A stretch of DNA of 18,486 nt from contig WELB01000090.1 in the NCBI GenBank assembly GCA_009602725.1, positions 338,156-356,641 of the forward strand, given 5' to 3'. Below, piece after piece: positions 10,250-18,486 of the stretch (its first letter is position 1; each line of letters begins with the position of its first letter). Origin of the DNA: Spirogloea muscicola (lineage: Eukaryota > Streptophyta > Zygnematophyceae > Spirogloeales > Spirogloeaceae). The position numbers were made by a program, and so were the translations under genes. The notes below the pieces were generated by a model. The model worked only from the letters and a program-made list of their open reading frames with translations. It did no database searches and was not told where the DNA came from.

Positions 10250-10606
10250 ATGGCTTCCATGGTGGCGGTTTTGCTCCTCAGCTTAGCTTGTCAGTTGTGT
10301 GTATGTGCTCACTCGAGGATATCAGCGTCCCCCTTAGCCAGCTCTTTACCACGTTACCAGGACCTTTGTATGGCTCGGTTTGCCGTCCCTTCCATTATCA
10401 TGCGCACAGCGCGCCTTCTCCCAAGAAGAACGAACAAGGTCCGAAAGCGCCGGAAGTTGCAATGTGAAGCTTGTCACCGCTGGGCCTCACCGGCGAGGAA
10501 TGAGGCTGCTAGCACAAGGAGAAGGTGCTTGGTGCGCGTGGATCTAAAGGGAGCCCAATCATGCCATTCCACTGTTCAGGCAAAAGCCAGTGCAACGAAT
10601 GGGTAA
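10250..10606 (+). CDS. Hypothetical small ORF with signal-peptide-like N-terminus
   Basis: A single uninterrupted ORF of 118 codons plus stop, starting at ATG 10250. It begins MASMVAVLLLSLACQLCVCA, which reads as a signal peptide with a possible cleavage after Ala-20. The rest is very basic (TARLLPRRTNKVRKRRKL) with a CEACHRW segment. I recognise no family. It lies in the spacer between GAUT and nuclease paralogue B, and its 3' part overlaps a diverged dispersed repeat (10519-10582). That overlap argues that it may be a chance frame in non-coding DNA. Expression data would decide. Confidence 0.2.
   Translation: MASMVAVLLLSLACQLCVCAHSRISASPLASSLPRYQDLCMARFAVPSIIMRTARLLPRRTNKVRKRRKLQCEACHRWASPARNEAASTRRRCLVRVDLKGAQSCHSTVQAKASATNG
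10519..10582 (+). repeat. Dispersed repeat (copy 2)
   Basis: It begins GAGAAGGTGCTTGGTGCGC and ends ACTGTTCAGGCA. It aligns by eye with 14655-14714 in the same orientation, with several substitutions and a small gap. The shared start GAGAAGG and end TGTTCAGGCA are the clearest parts. Confidence 0.5.
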
Positions 10607-11579
10607 TCACAAGACGAAGGGGGATAAGGGTTTTGTGCGAAAGCAGGCTAAAGGCGCCCTTTGATAATCACGAGTGAGCCCATACAGATCTGACAGACCA
10701 AACTTGGTGAGCCAGAGCACCGGCACGGAAGCCAGTGGCCAGGAGTGAGCACAGAGAAGGAAAGCACTTTCAGAGGCAATAGCTGTGAGAGGGCAACCTG
10801 ACAAGAATGGACAAGGTCGAAGTGGATGCCCCAACATGAAAGTGCAAACCAACTCAGTCAAAGAAGCGGCTTCAGACGCCTACTGAGAAACTCCTAGTCA
10901 AGGGCCGCCAGTTAGATTGACTAACATTGAAAGCTCCAGCCATGATGCCAACTAGAGTTCGTTGTGAAGAAATTATCAGCAGCGGTGCTCCTGAGGTGCT
11001 CTTATGAGCATTACCACAAGCCCAAGCGCACTGCGACACTCTCATCAGGCTTGCCACTTGCCCTCAGGCAGACCATACGTGCCTCAGGAGATATGGAGAG
11101 AGCTGTGAGTTGCTGCTCGCCGCAATGAGGCGAGAAAACGCGTCAATGTAGATAGTGGTCCATGCTGTCATAGCTGACAACCTGAGATTGACCAGGACGA
11201 TGCTACCTCTAGGTATTTCAAAGACTGCAAAGGCAGAAAGCACACTCTTTGGGTACTGATTGTGACAATTGTGCACGGAAGCTGGCATGCATTAAGCATT
11301 GAGAACTGAAGCATCCAGATGGACTGTTTAGGGGGGGGGGGAAGGCAACATATTCACTGGACCAAATCAAGCTTTTCCTAGTATGCGACAGCAGATGCAA
11401 CTCACTACTGCATGTACTGTGAGCAGTCAACTTGCTACACATTCATCTATACAATCCGCCATTGCAAGAGTGGCGCTACTTTTCATCCCGGCAATGCTGA
11501 TAAATAGAATAATGAATGAAAGAATGAGGGGGAAGCACGCTCTAAAGGGAGTTGCGTATGGCAAAACTTCTACAGGACC
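10607..11579. other. Intergenic spacer 3' of GAUT
   Basis: No coding exon could be supported. It contains a run of 11 G at 11331-11341 and should include the GAUT 3' UTR at its right end. One short minus-strand frame near 11150 reads IYIDAFSRL, faintly like retroelement integrase; this was not accepted as a feature. Confidence 0.5.
11331..11341. repeat. G11 homopolymer
   Basis: Eleven consecutive G on the plus strand in the spacer 3' of GAUT. It is a likely site of length error or polymorphism. Confidence 0.95.
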
Positions 11580-14500
11580 TTAATACATGTTGCACTCCCC
11601 TATGAACGGGTCAGACAAATTCAAATATCTCAACCACAGAGGACGATACTGAGGCATGGCGAGCTTCAGCCAAGGCTTCATGTTGCCATTCCAGTGTAGC
11701 ACGGCTGCTCGGGAAATGACCTGCAAGTCCACATTGGGATCATAGCCCAAGCCAAGGACGTGCCACCATCGCTCCAGCGGTTGTGTGAGCCCGTAGAAGG
11801 TCAGAAGGCCTGGTGGCAGCGTTCCAAGCTTCCAGAGCAATCGATCAGCATTTCGCTCTTGCCAGTAATGATAAATGCTGCACACAAATTCAGCTTCATT
11901 CTCTGAGTGCATGCTGCACAGCCCTCCTAAGAGTACAACAACTAGTTTTTCCCATGAAATCTGCAGACAAGATCAGCTTCTTTCATCCTGATCTGCACCA
12001 GCAGCAAGCCTTCTGGTAACAGCTACATGTGACAACGTCAGGGAGTAGACCACTGACCCAGTAACATTGGCCTTCTTCCACGCGTCTAGATCGAAGACAT
12101 TCATGCCAAAGGCCCAACCGCAAGCATCAGGGTCAAAATTGTCCTTTATCTCGGGGTGCGAGAAATTGAGGTACTTGTGAAAGCGGTGGAAATTCTCTAG
12201 ACAGGTCTCAACTGCACCATTTACGTTCCTGCAGCAGACCATTTGCCAAGCTGGTAAAGAGCTGTGCTCCTTGTGATTGGATCAATCGTGCACCCCAATA
12301 CTATATTTGTAACGTGCAGGGGAACAAAGTGAAGCCTTGTGAATGAGTACCCCTGCAGGTCGAGTTGGAAAAGAGCAGTAAGGTCCCGCTGAATAACCAC
12401 ATCATCATCAAGGAAGACCACTTTCTTCAACTGGGGGTATATTTCTGGAATGTAGAATCGGAGGTGGTTAAGAATAGCAAGGTACTTCGGATTCCTGAAC
12501 TTGATAGTACCCTTAGGGTCCTGTGGCACACTTGGGAAGAAACACCAACACGGGCATCTCCTTGTAAGTATTGAGCTCAAGAGCTCAGCTGCCATCAAAT
12601 CAGTAGCACTGATTGTGATCTCTTCTCTCAACATAACCACTTGCAGACAGAGGCATCCCTTACTTTAAGCACAACCCTACCTGCAAGGAGGCCTTAAAAT
12701 AGTAGCTCCTTGTCTCTGCACTTTGAAGCTGCCGCAATACCGGCACGTAAGAAACATTTAGCCAAGCAAATTCATCCACGTTCTGGACTTCCACAGTTGC
12801 CCCGTCTGGCAAGTTGATTGCAAACCAGGTCTGCATGGCTCCGTAGTTCATGTTGTCCGTAACAATGTGGAAAACAAACATCTCGGGTTGGTGAGCATGC
12901 GACATAGTCGAGTTGACAACCACTGAGGTCGCAAGAACGTTGTCAGAGAAAATGCAGAAATGATAAAGACTGCACCACAGTGGTGTCAAGAGAGCAGGTG
13001 TCAGCTTCTTAAGACCAGCTTTGCAGATATATGGCAGACTGGACTAGGCAACTTGTAAGGTCCTGAGCAAAGGAAAAAAATCCAAAGAGCCTGGACTGGA
13101 CGGACTGCTCTGCTTATACATACTTTTCAAGCACCAAAGGTGATGATTGCAACAGTCTGGTCCACTCTGTGGTGCAGGATAGTCAGGCATGCCTTCGTAC
13201 TTGTTGTCGGTCAACTTCGGTGACTCCCGAATTCTCAGCATCCGTTGTCTCAGATCGAGGTTGTGGGCCCACTCTGTTGTTAGTCTCATGCCCAAGCAGT
13301 GCAGTCCTTTGGGAATGGCTTCAGCAGCGAGCTGGCCAAAGAACGTGCTTTGGATGCTTGCTGCTGTAGCCATTTCCTCGAGCATTTGACTGTGGGCCTT
13401 GAGGTGCATGACATAACCTGCACAGTCGTACCGCAGTTCTTTGGCCTGCGAGCAGCTTACAAGTCAAGGCAGGCACGATCAATTGACGACTCATCGAAGA
13501 CAAAAAGGACTGACAATACCGGCACACCACCATGCCAAAGTGTGTCATCAATGCAGGTCACACTATCAGCGCATCTACCGTCAATCAAGGACACCAGCAC
13601 GGGGCACTAAGTACATGCTGTCTTGAAGGTCAGGATGGAGCACAGGCAGACCTCATAAATAAGAGATGCAAACTTCTTGATATGTTGAGCAGCTTCAGAA
13701 GAGGTGAGGGATTTCGCTTGTGTTGCGGCCTGCGAAAAGAGGAGCTGCCACAAGCCAGCATTTCAAAATTAGTAAAGACTGCACAGCAGCAGGTTGTGAA
13801 CAATACCTGCTAACAAATCTCCCAGTTGGACTGAGCGCACTAGTAGTCATGCGGTTTCCTACAGCTTTCACATGCTCTAACACCTACTTTTGTTGAGCGA
13901 TTGATTGATTGAGCCAATGAGGCTGTTAAGGGAAAAGGTTGCCGCACTTATGCTACTTGCAAAGTCCCTGGCAATTGTGGCTAATGGCCACCATGATTCA
14001 CAATCTTGTTTAACAATTACGAAGAATGTCATAATGCACTGAAGTTCTCGACCTTACTGGGTTGTCGAGGGAAAAGCACTTATGACGCTGGTGACAGTAA
14101 GAGCATCTCACCTGGCCAGCGCGGACCTGATTGCTAAGCTCCCAAGCCATTTGAAAGTTGCTATTCTCCTTGGCGAGGACGATGTAGCACTTGGCCAGCG
14201 TCATCTGGTCGCGGAGCTGGCGGGCCACAGAGAGCGGGTCCAGCATCTCTGCCCTGACGTTGAAGTCGGTGTCTGCAGCACGCCGCCAGGCCCCCTCCAA
14301 GACGTCTGCAGCCTGCTGCAGCAGCAATTTCTAAATCTAGCTGCAGGCGGACAGCAGCCACTCCAAGTGACAGCTGCAAAATCTGAAAATCTTCAAGAGC
14401 TCAACTCTGGACTAACTCTCTAATATGCCGCCGCTTCTATGATGGCCCGGAGGACGCCTTCGAGCATAACACGCCAAAGCTTAGACACGGGGCTCACCAG

Positions 14501-14998
14501 CCCATTGGCAGCACCGCCGACTGCAGCGCCACCTTCAGCAGCCGCCTGATCTGCAAGCCTCAGCCTTCGCTTCGTTGCGGGATCCTGCAATCGCAGTCGG
14601 CATGGTGAGAAGCTAGTCCTCTACCGAGGACGACAGCAAGATTCAGCCAACTGAGAGAAGGCGCGTGGGGCGCATGAGATGTAAGAGTGGCCAATTCCAG
14701 CCATTGTTCAGGCACATGTTGCTGCGAGATTTGGGCTACATAAGATGAAACCCTATGCTAAGGTGGTCAAGGTAACGGTGTGACTCAATTGGAGCATTTG
14801 GCCCTCACCTTCCCCGCGCCCGGGCTGCTGCTGCCACCGAGCCGCCATGCCCACGCAGCAGCGCAGTAGAAGAAGACGGCCGCAGCCAGCGCTGCGCAGA
14901 TCGCAGGCGGAGAGCAGCGCCGGCGCAGGCGGCTGCGGCGGAAGGACCGCGCGCGCGCGTACGTGGCGGACCGCAGCGGCCCGCCGCTGCGGTCGCCG
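11580..14998 (-). CDS. Galacturonosyltransferase, GAUT family (GT8), QUA1/GAUT8-like
   Basis: Exons (minus): 14998?-14809, 14584-14498, 14315-14112, 13744-13652, 13509-13461 (doubtful), 13417-13201, 12969-12681, 12520-12351, 12228-12058 and 11877-11580, with TAA at 11582-11580. Phases agree throughout, giving 525 residues from exon 2 on. Exon 1 has a basic stretch then a hydrophobic signal anchor (ICAALAAAVFFYCAAAWAWR), as in type II Golgi enzymes, but no ATG before the N at 14999. Then come a stem region (MLDPLSVARQLRDQMTLAK) and the GT8 domain. That domain has NNLYHFCIFSDNVLATSVVV, the metal-binding LDDDVV (DDD at 12409-12401), NVNGAVETCLENFHR, WKLGTLPPGLLTFYGLT and HWNGNMKPWLKL. The family transfers galacturonic acid from UDP-GalA to homogalacturonan. 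Subgroup assignment rests on remembered similarity. It is divergent from the PPR-like gene. Confidence 0.92.
14655..14714 (+). repeat. Dispersed repeat (copy 3)
   Basis: Lies in the first intron of GAUT. It begins GAGAAGGCGCGTGGGGCGCA and ends ATTGTTCAGGCA, and resembles 10519-10582. Divergence suggests an old repeat family rather than a recent insertion; no terminal repeats or target duplications are visible. Confidence 0.5.
14748..14755 (+). promoter_or_regulatory. Telo-box-like motif AAACCCTA
   Basis: AAACCCTA matches the plant telo-box, here inside GAUT intron 1 about 50 bp from the exon 1 donor. An 8-bp match can occur by chance. Confidence 0.2.
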
Positions 14999-15035
14999 NC
15001 GGCGGCGGCGGCGGCGGCGGCGGCGGCGGGGGGGG
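14999..15035. repeat. N plus GGC repeat and G9 run at the GAUT 5' end
   Basis: An N at 14999 adjoins about nine GGC units (15001-15029) that run into nine G. On the minus strand, in the frame of GAUT exon 1, this reads poly-Ala preceded by poly-Pro. The open frame upstream has no ATG before a TGA at 15174-15172, so repeat length and frame across the N are doubtful. Confidence 0.85.
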
Positions 15036-15566
15036 GCGGGCAGGCGAGGCGGGAAGAGGGCGGAGTTGCACGGGGCCGGCGGATTCGAACCGGGACCGGG
15101 CAACAGGGGCTGCCGGTGAGCGCCTCGCCTCGTCTCGGAACGACGGCCGATGTCGGCTTGGCGGAGCCTCGTCAAGCCGACGGGCGCTCCAGCTGGTTCG
15201 ACCGACGGGACGCCTTTCCCCGTCACACTCAGCTCGTTCGGCTGGCCGCCTCCCCCGTCGGCCACTTCATCTTAAGGGAGCGCTGCAGAGTAAGCGAGGC
15301 CCGCCCACAACCCGTATCAATCGTGGCGGCGACTGCGGGCCGGCCAGGCCACGTCGGGCCCCGTCCCGTCTCGGCCCACCAGCCGCCATCCGCAACCACC
15401 AACAAGCGGAGCCGTTCGGGGAGGGCAGCCCGAGCGGCGCATCGCGACGGAGAAGGCGTGACGAGATAATTGGTACCTCGTCAATGGGTGGAGACGGTAG
15501 CGCTCCAAGTGGCCTGCCGGAGGCCCGTTCGGCTCTGACCTTCGGCTCTGGCCCCCTCGCCCCGTC

Positions 15567-15597
<31 letters not shown>

Positions 15598-15729
15598 CTG
15601 GCGCTCGCGGCATGCGCCGGCTAGTGCCCGGCGGGCGGCGGGCCTTGCTGCTCGGCTCCGTTGTAACAAACGGCGCAAGGGCCTCCGGTGCCTCCCCCTC
15701 TCTCGTCTCAGCGGGCTGCTTCTGCGCAA
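15036..15729. promoter_or_regulatory. GC-rich head-to-head promoter region (GAUT / PPR-like)
   Basis: About 0.7 kb of GC-rich DNA separates the 5' exon of GAUT (minus) from that of the PPR-like gene (plus). It probably carries both promoters and 5' UTRs. An alternative ATG at 15612 opens a 69-codon frame (MRRLVPGGRRALLLGSVVTN) that looks like a presequence but ends at 15821 in a different frame from the downstream exon. Confidence 0.45.
15571..15598. repeat. CGG trinucleotide repeat
   Basis: About nine CGG units just upstream of the PPR-like gene, without an N. It resembles the repeats at the 5' ends of the other genes. Confidence 0.9.
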
Positions 15730-17999
15730 ATGCTGTGCCTAAGCCCAGGCTCCGTCCGCAGAGCTCTCGGGGATTCTGGCTTCACAGCGCGGCTCTGCGT
15801 CGGCTGCCGTCGTGGTCCTGAATTTCCGTTCGATGCGGCAGGTGCTGCTCCGCGGGCCGCCCATCTGCCGGGACCGGCAGCGGTCGCCCCGGCTTGGCGG
15901 CGTGGCAGCTCGGCCGAGGCGCGCTCGGCTGCAGAGGTTGGCACCGGCTCAGGTTGCCGCCTCCGCCCTTCTCGTCGAACCCCATCTGCGCCGCAGCGCC
16001 AAGCGGCTCTCTTTCCGTTACCTGAGGTGCCCACCAAGTGCGCATGTTGGCATGGCACAGAAGATGGGGCCGACGCCAGCTTCGACGAGCTGTACAAGGA
16101 GGTGCAGCAGAGCCTGGAGCGGCGCGTGGCGCCGAAGCGCACTGTCGTACACGGGATGGTCCGTCGCAGCGGCACCGCCGAGCAGGTGGCGCTTGCTTTG
16201 GAAGCCCTCAGGAAGCTGCGGGTGGAGGTGAGCGTAGCACAAGCTATGCATCACTTAATGCAACGTGCACTATATAGGCTCGAATGGACATGACTTATTG
16301 CCGTCAGCAATCTATGAAGTCACAGAAACCATAAACGTCGAGTAGACCCCTAGCTCATGAAATCCTTAAACCCTGTCTTTTGCACCTGTTAGATCAGGAC
16401 AGTCGTGCTTTTTGGCGACGTGGACGCGCAGCATCGATTGACTTCGTGGCTCTTGGAAGATTTTGTGGTCTTCAGTCTGGCATGCTTGGCATAGCTCATC
16501 AGAGGCAGTGTACTCGTCTTGCGCAGAATGCTGTGCAGAGGAGGCAGCTGATTAATTACAAGCCATGGATTGTGGCAGACATGGTCAATGCGTGCCTCCA
16601 GGCAGGAGTACCAGACAAGGGTAAGCTTCTTTTCTTACCTGTTAGCTGGGGAGGAACATTTACCAATCCCGTTGATCGATTGCAGGCTTCGCTGGAAGAA
16701 GCCGTGGACTTTTTTGTCTCCTTAAAATAAGTACAGATGGTCATTGAGAAAGCCAAGCACTACAGGAATCCTACTGTCTAAGGACGCAGGCTCTAGCATG
16801 GATCCAAGCATTCGTGGCCTTGCACGTCCCCTCATGATGGCCTTCTGCAAGTGACTGCTGGCGTTCTGCTAGTGCAACACAATTAATCCAAAAAGCATTG
16901 AGCCTTTTTCTCCATTTTCCTCGTGGGTCATACAACTGGAGCAGCCATAGTCGCACTCAAGAGGCGAAACGAGTATGGCTTCACACCAACGGCCACTTCA
17001 GCACGAATAATCCTGGTAATCTTGTTAGCCACCACCTTTTCACAAGCCATGCAGAGATGTGAGCCCCTTGGCTTCTGCAATTGCGCAGGAGCACACAATA
17101 TCTCATGGCGTGCTGATTGTGCCTTTTTGCATGCTCTGCATATCTAGCAGTACATGCAGCACATTATTTGCCTCACTTCGCAATGATGGATGTCCTGCAG
17201 GAAAGGGTGGCCGAGGATGGGAACACTAAGCTCCTGAGTCGAACTCTGCAAGAGATGACCAGAAGCAGGATAACGCCGACATCTGCTGTAGCTGATATGG
17301 TCCTGAGGTCTGCATATGAATATCGCTTGCTCCAATTGTTGACACAAGTGTGCGTGGTGAAGGGGCTTGAAACTCATTAAACACAGCTGCCCCACTGAAA
17401 TTTGTGACTTCAGCTTTTAGTGAATATCCATCACATCTGCAACAGGTTGCTCAGCGGAAAGGGCAAACTATCTGAGGCGTTGGCGTTGGCCAAGGGATGC
17501 ACTCTCCACAAAATTGCATTGGACAAGGCCACCTGCACTGCCCTCATTCAAGCGTGCGAGGCCGCAGGTGAGCCTCTGTCCGTGCAGATGATTCTGAAGT
17601 AAGATCTGATTCACCTGTGAGAGCATATACAGTAGAATGAGATGGAAGCTATTGTGAGACACATCAGTGTCTGCCTATAAGCGACCTGCTGTGAAGGCAT
17701 GCGTCTGCTTGGTGAATTATGCACTTCTGCAATCAGCTCAGATAGAGCTGCAGTGACTTGCCAAAGTACAGATGGTGCAGGATCTGCATCCTCCTTGGTC
17801 AAAGATAATATTGCTTAGTCCATCATGAGGGAAAGGGCTGGAGCACTTGTTTCATAATGACTTTTGCTTCTGAGCACGCGCTGACTTTTATGCTAAGATT
17901 TGCCCATGGCTGTTCTGGGTTGCAGGTCTTTCTGAAGACGCCAAGTGGCTGCAGGAGCTAGTGATGGCAATGCCTGCTCAGAGTCCGGACAATGCCTGA
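15730..17999 (+). CDS. PPR-like protein gene, middle unresolved
   Basis: Better supported exons: 15730-16227 (ATG 15730; Arg/Ala-rich targeting-like start, then FDELYKEVQQSLERRV and TVVHGMVRRSGTAEQ), 16393-16464, 17201-17349, 17446-17567 and 17926-17999 (TGA). The last three join in phase (2, 1). They read like PPR helices: LQEMTRSRITPTSAVADMV, GKLSEALALAKGC, LDKATCTALIQACEAAG. Tentative exons: 16527-16607 (YKPWIVADMVNACLQAG), 16686-16727 (ASLEEAVDFFVSLK) and 16945-17015 (EYGFTPTATSARIIL). Between 16728 and 16944 PPR-like pieces (SMDPSIRGLARPLMMAFC) occur in a different frame after an in-frame TAA, and phases do not join. So there is a missed exon, a sequence error or decay. PPR proteins bind organelle RNA in sequence-specific fashion; this role is inferred. 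The repeats are degenerate, so another helical-repeat family is possible. Confidence 0.62.
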
Positions 18000-18385
18000 T
18001 ACAAATTCTTTGGTGCTAAGCAATTGCACCCCCTGTTCCTTGGCTTCACCGTCCTGTGAAGACATGCAAGTTGGACACTTTCTAAGTTACACCTTCAGGT
18101 TCAGAAAGGAGTGACGAAAGTTTCAAATGGGAAAGTTGTTGCAAAAAGTCAGATCAGATGGTGATGGCTCGAGTCGCTAGCTCGAGATCAGACCGTTGCA
18201 AGACATCACTGATAACCTCCAGAGGGCCTTGGCTCGAGGAGCCAGCCCGAGGGGAGAAACCAAGCAGCCCCTCCATCGTGACCCAAGATCAGCTCCAGGC
18301 CTGCAATGGACATGGGCAAGCCCCCTGGAGCAGGCAGAGGGCAAACACCAAACCCCAGGGTTTACGCCCCACCCGGGTCTGACCC
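18000..18385. other. 3' flank of the PPR-like gene
   Basis: No coding exon supported. CTCGAG occurs three times (18168, 18181, 18233), the last inside a small GGCTC-GAG-GAGCC hairpin. An AAACCCCAGGGTTT inverted repeat lies near 18350. GC content rises toward the end. Confidence 0.5.
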
Positions 18386-18486
18386 CTAATCCTCGTCGTC
18401 CTGGTCCTGCGCCACGAGCTCTCCGCCCGAGCGAGCGCCCCGGCGCTGGCGCGCAGCGGCGGCCACGGCGGCGGCGGCGACGGCGG
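18386..18486 (-). CDS. Possible C-terminal end of a further minus-strand gene (partial)
   Basis: From the window edge the minus strand reads open to TAG at 18388-18386. It begins Ala-rich over the CGG repeat and ends GGELVAQDQDDED. An acidic C-terminus before a stop is plausible for a real protein. Equally, CGG repeats in this window otherwise mark gene 5' ends, so this could be the start of a gene pointing outward. No family can be assigned. Confidence 0.25.
   Translation of the reverse strand, partial: AVAAAAVAAAARQRRGARSGGELVAQDQDDED

Noticed and set aside
11064-11288. Minus-strand frame with IYIDAFSRL, faintly like a copia-type integrase
   Set aside because: Only a short stretch fits, spacing is wrong, and no catalytic triad, reverse transcriptase or long terminal repeats are seen nearby.
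15061-15120. tRNA T-loop-like GGTTCGAATCC on the minus strand
   Set aside because: The flanking bases form only three of five T-stem pairs, and no acceptor or anticodon arm was found at proper spacing.
16723-16730. In-frame TAA in the PPR-like gene as a sign of stop-codon reassignment
   Set aside because: The GAUT and nuclease B frames end at TAA where the families end, so a standard code with a local gene-model problem is simpler.

Overview
The window is a piece of a eukaryotic nuclear genome from the green lineage, most likely a streptophyte alga. This is inferred from a peroxiredoxin Q gene, plant-type bifunctional nuclease (BBD/BFN) genes carrying a UVR motif, a pectin-type galacturonosyltransferase (GAUT, GT8) and a PPR-like gene. 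All are interrupted by GT-AG introns. Gene starts are very GC-rich with CGG/GCC repeats, while 3' exons, introns and spacers are AT-richer. There are no operons, CRISPR arrays or recognisable intact mobile elements.

Layout: (1) 1-850 (+): 3' part of a peroxiredoxin Q gene, two exons in view. (2) 1714-4426 (-): nuclease paralogue A, nine exons in my model, convergent with peroxiredoxin. (3) 4427-5340: GC-rich island with a CGG repeat and an N, holding the promoter and perhaps a missing first exon of paralogue A. (4) 5341-7299: spacer with no gene I can support. (5) 7300-9293 (-): nuclease paralogue B, four exons, in tandem with A. (6) 9294-11579: GC-rich 5' flank of B, then a spacer with paired hairpins, diverged repeats and one small ORF with a signal-peptide-like start. 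(7) 11580-14998 (-): a GAUT-family galacturonosyltransferase, about ten exons. (8) 15001-15729: a GC-rich head-to-head region between GAUT and the next gene. (9) 15730-17999 (+): a PPR-like gene whose middle cannot be resolved cleanly. (10) 18000-18486: spacer, then a possible 3' end of another minus-strand reading frame.

The genes do not form a pathway. The peroxiredoxin would act in plastid peroxide removal, the two nucleases in nucleic-acid cleavage (linked to stress or defence in land plants), GAUT in pectin synthesis in the Golgi, and the PPR-like protein probably in organelle RNA metabolism. I did not find a new biological system. The best observation is that the two tandem nuclease genes share intron positions at both ends, while the whole middle of one, six exons in its sister, is a single GC-rich exon with a Gly/Ser/Ala insertion at one of the missing-intron sites. 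All exon boundaries were read by eye from splice signals, phase and family resemblance. Family comparisons are from memory, with no database search.
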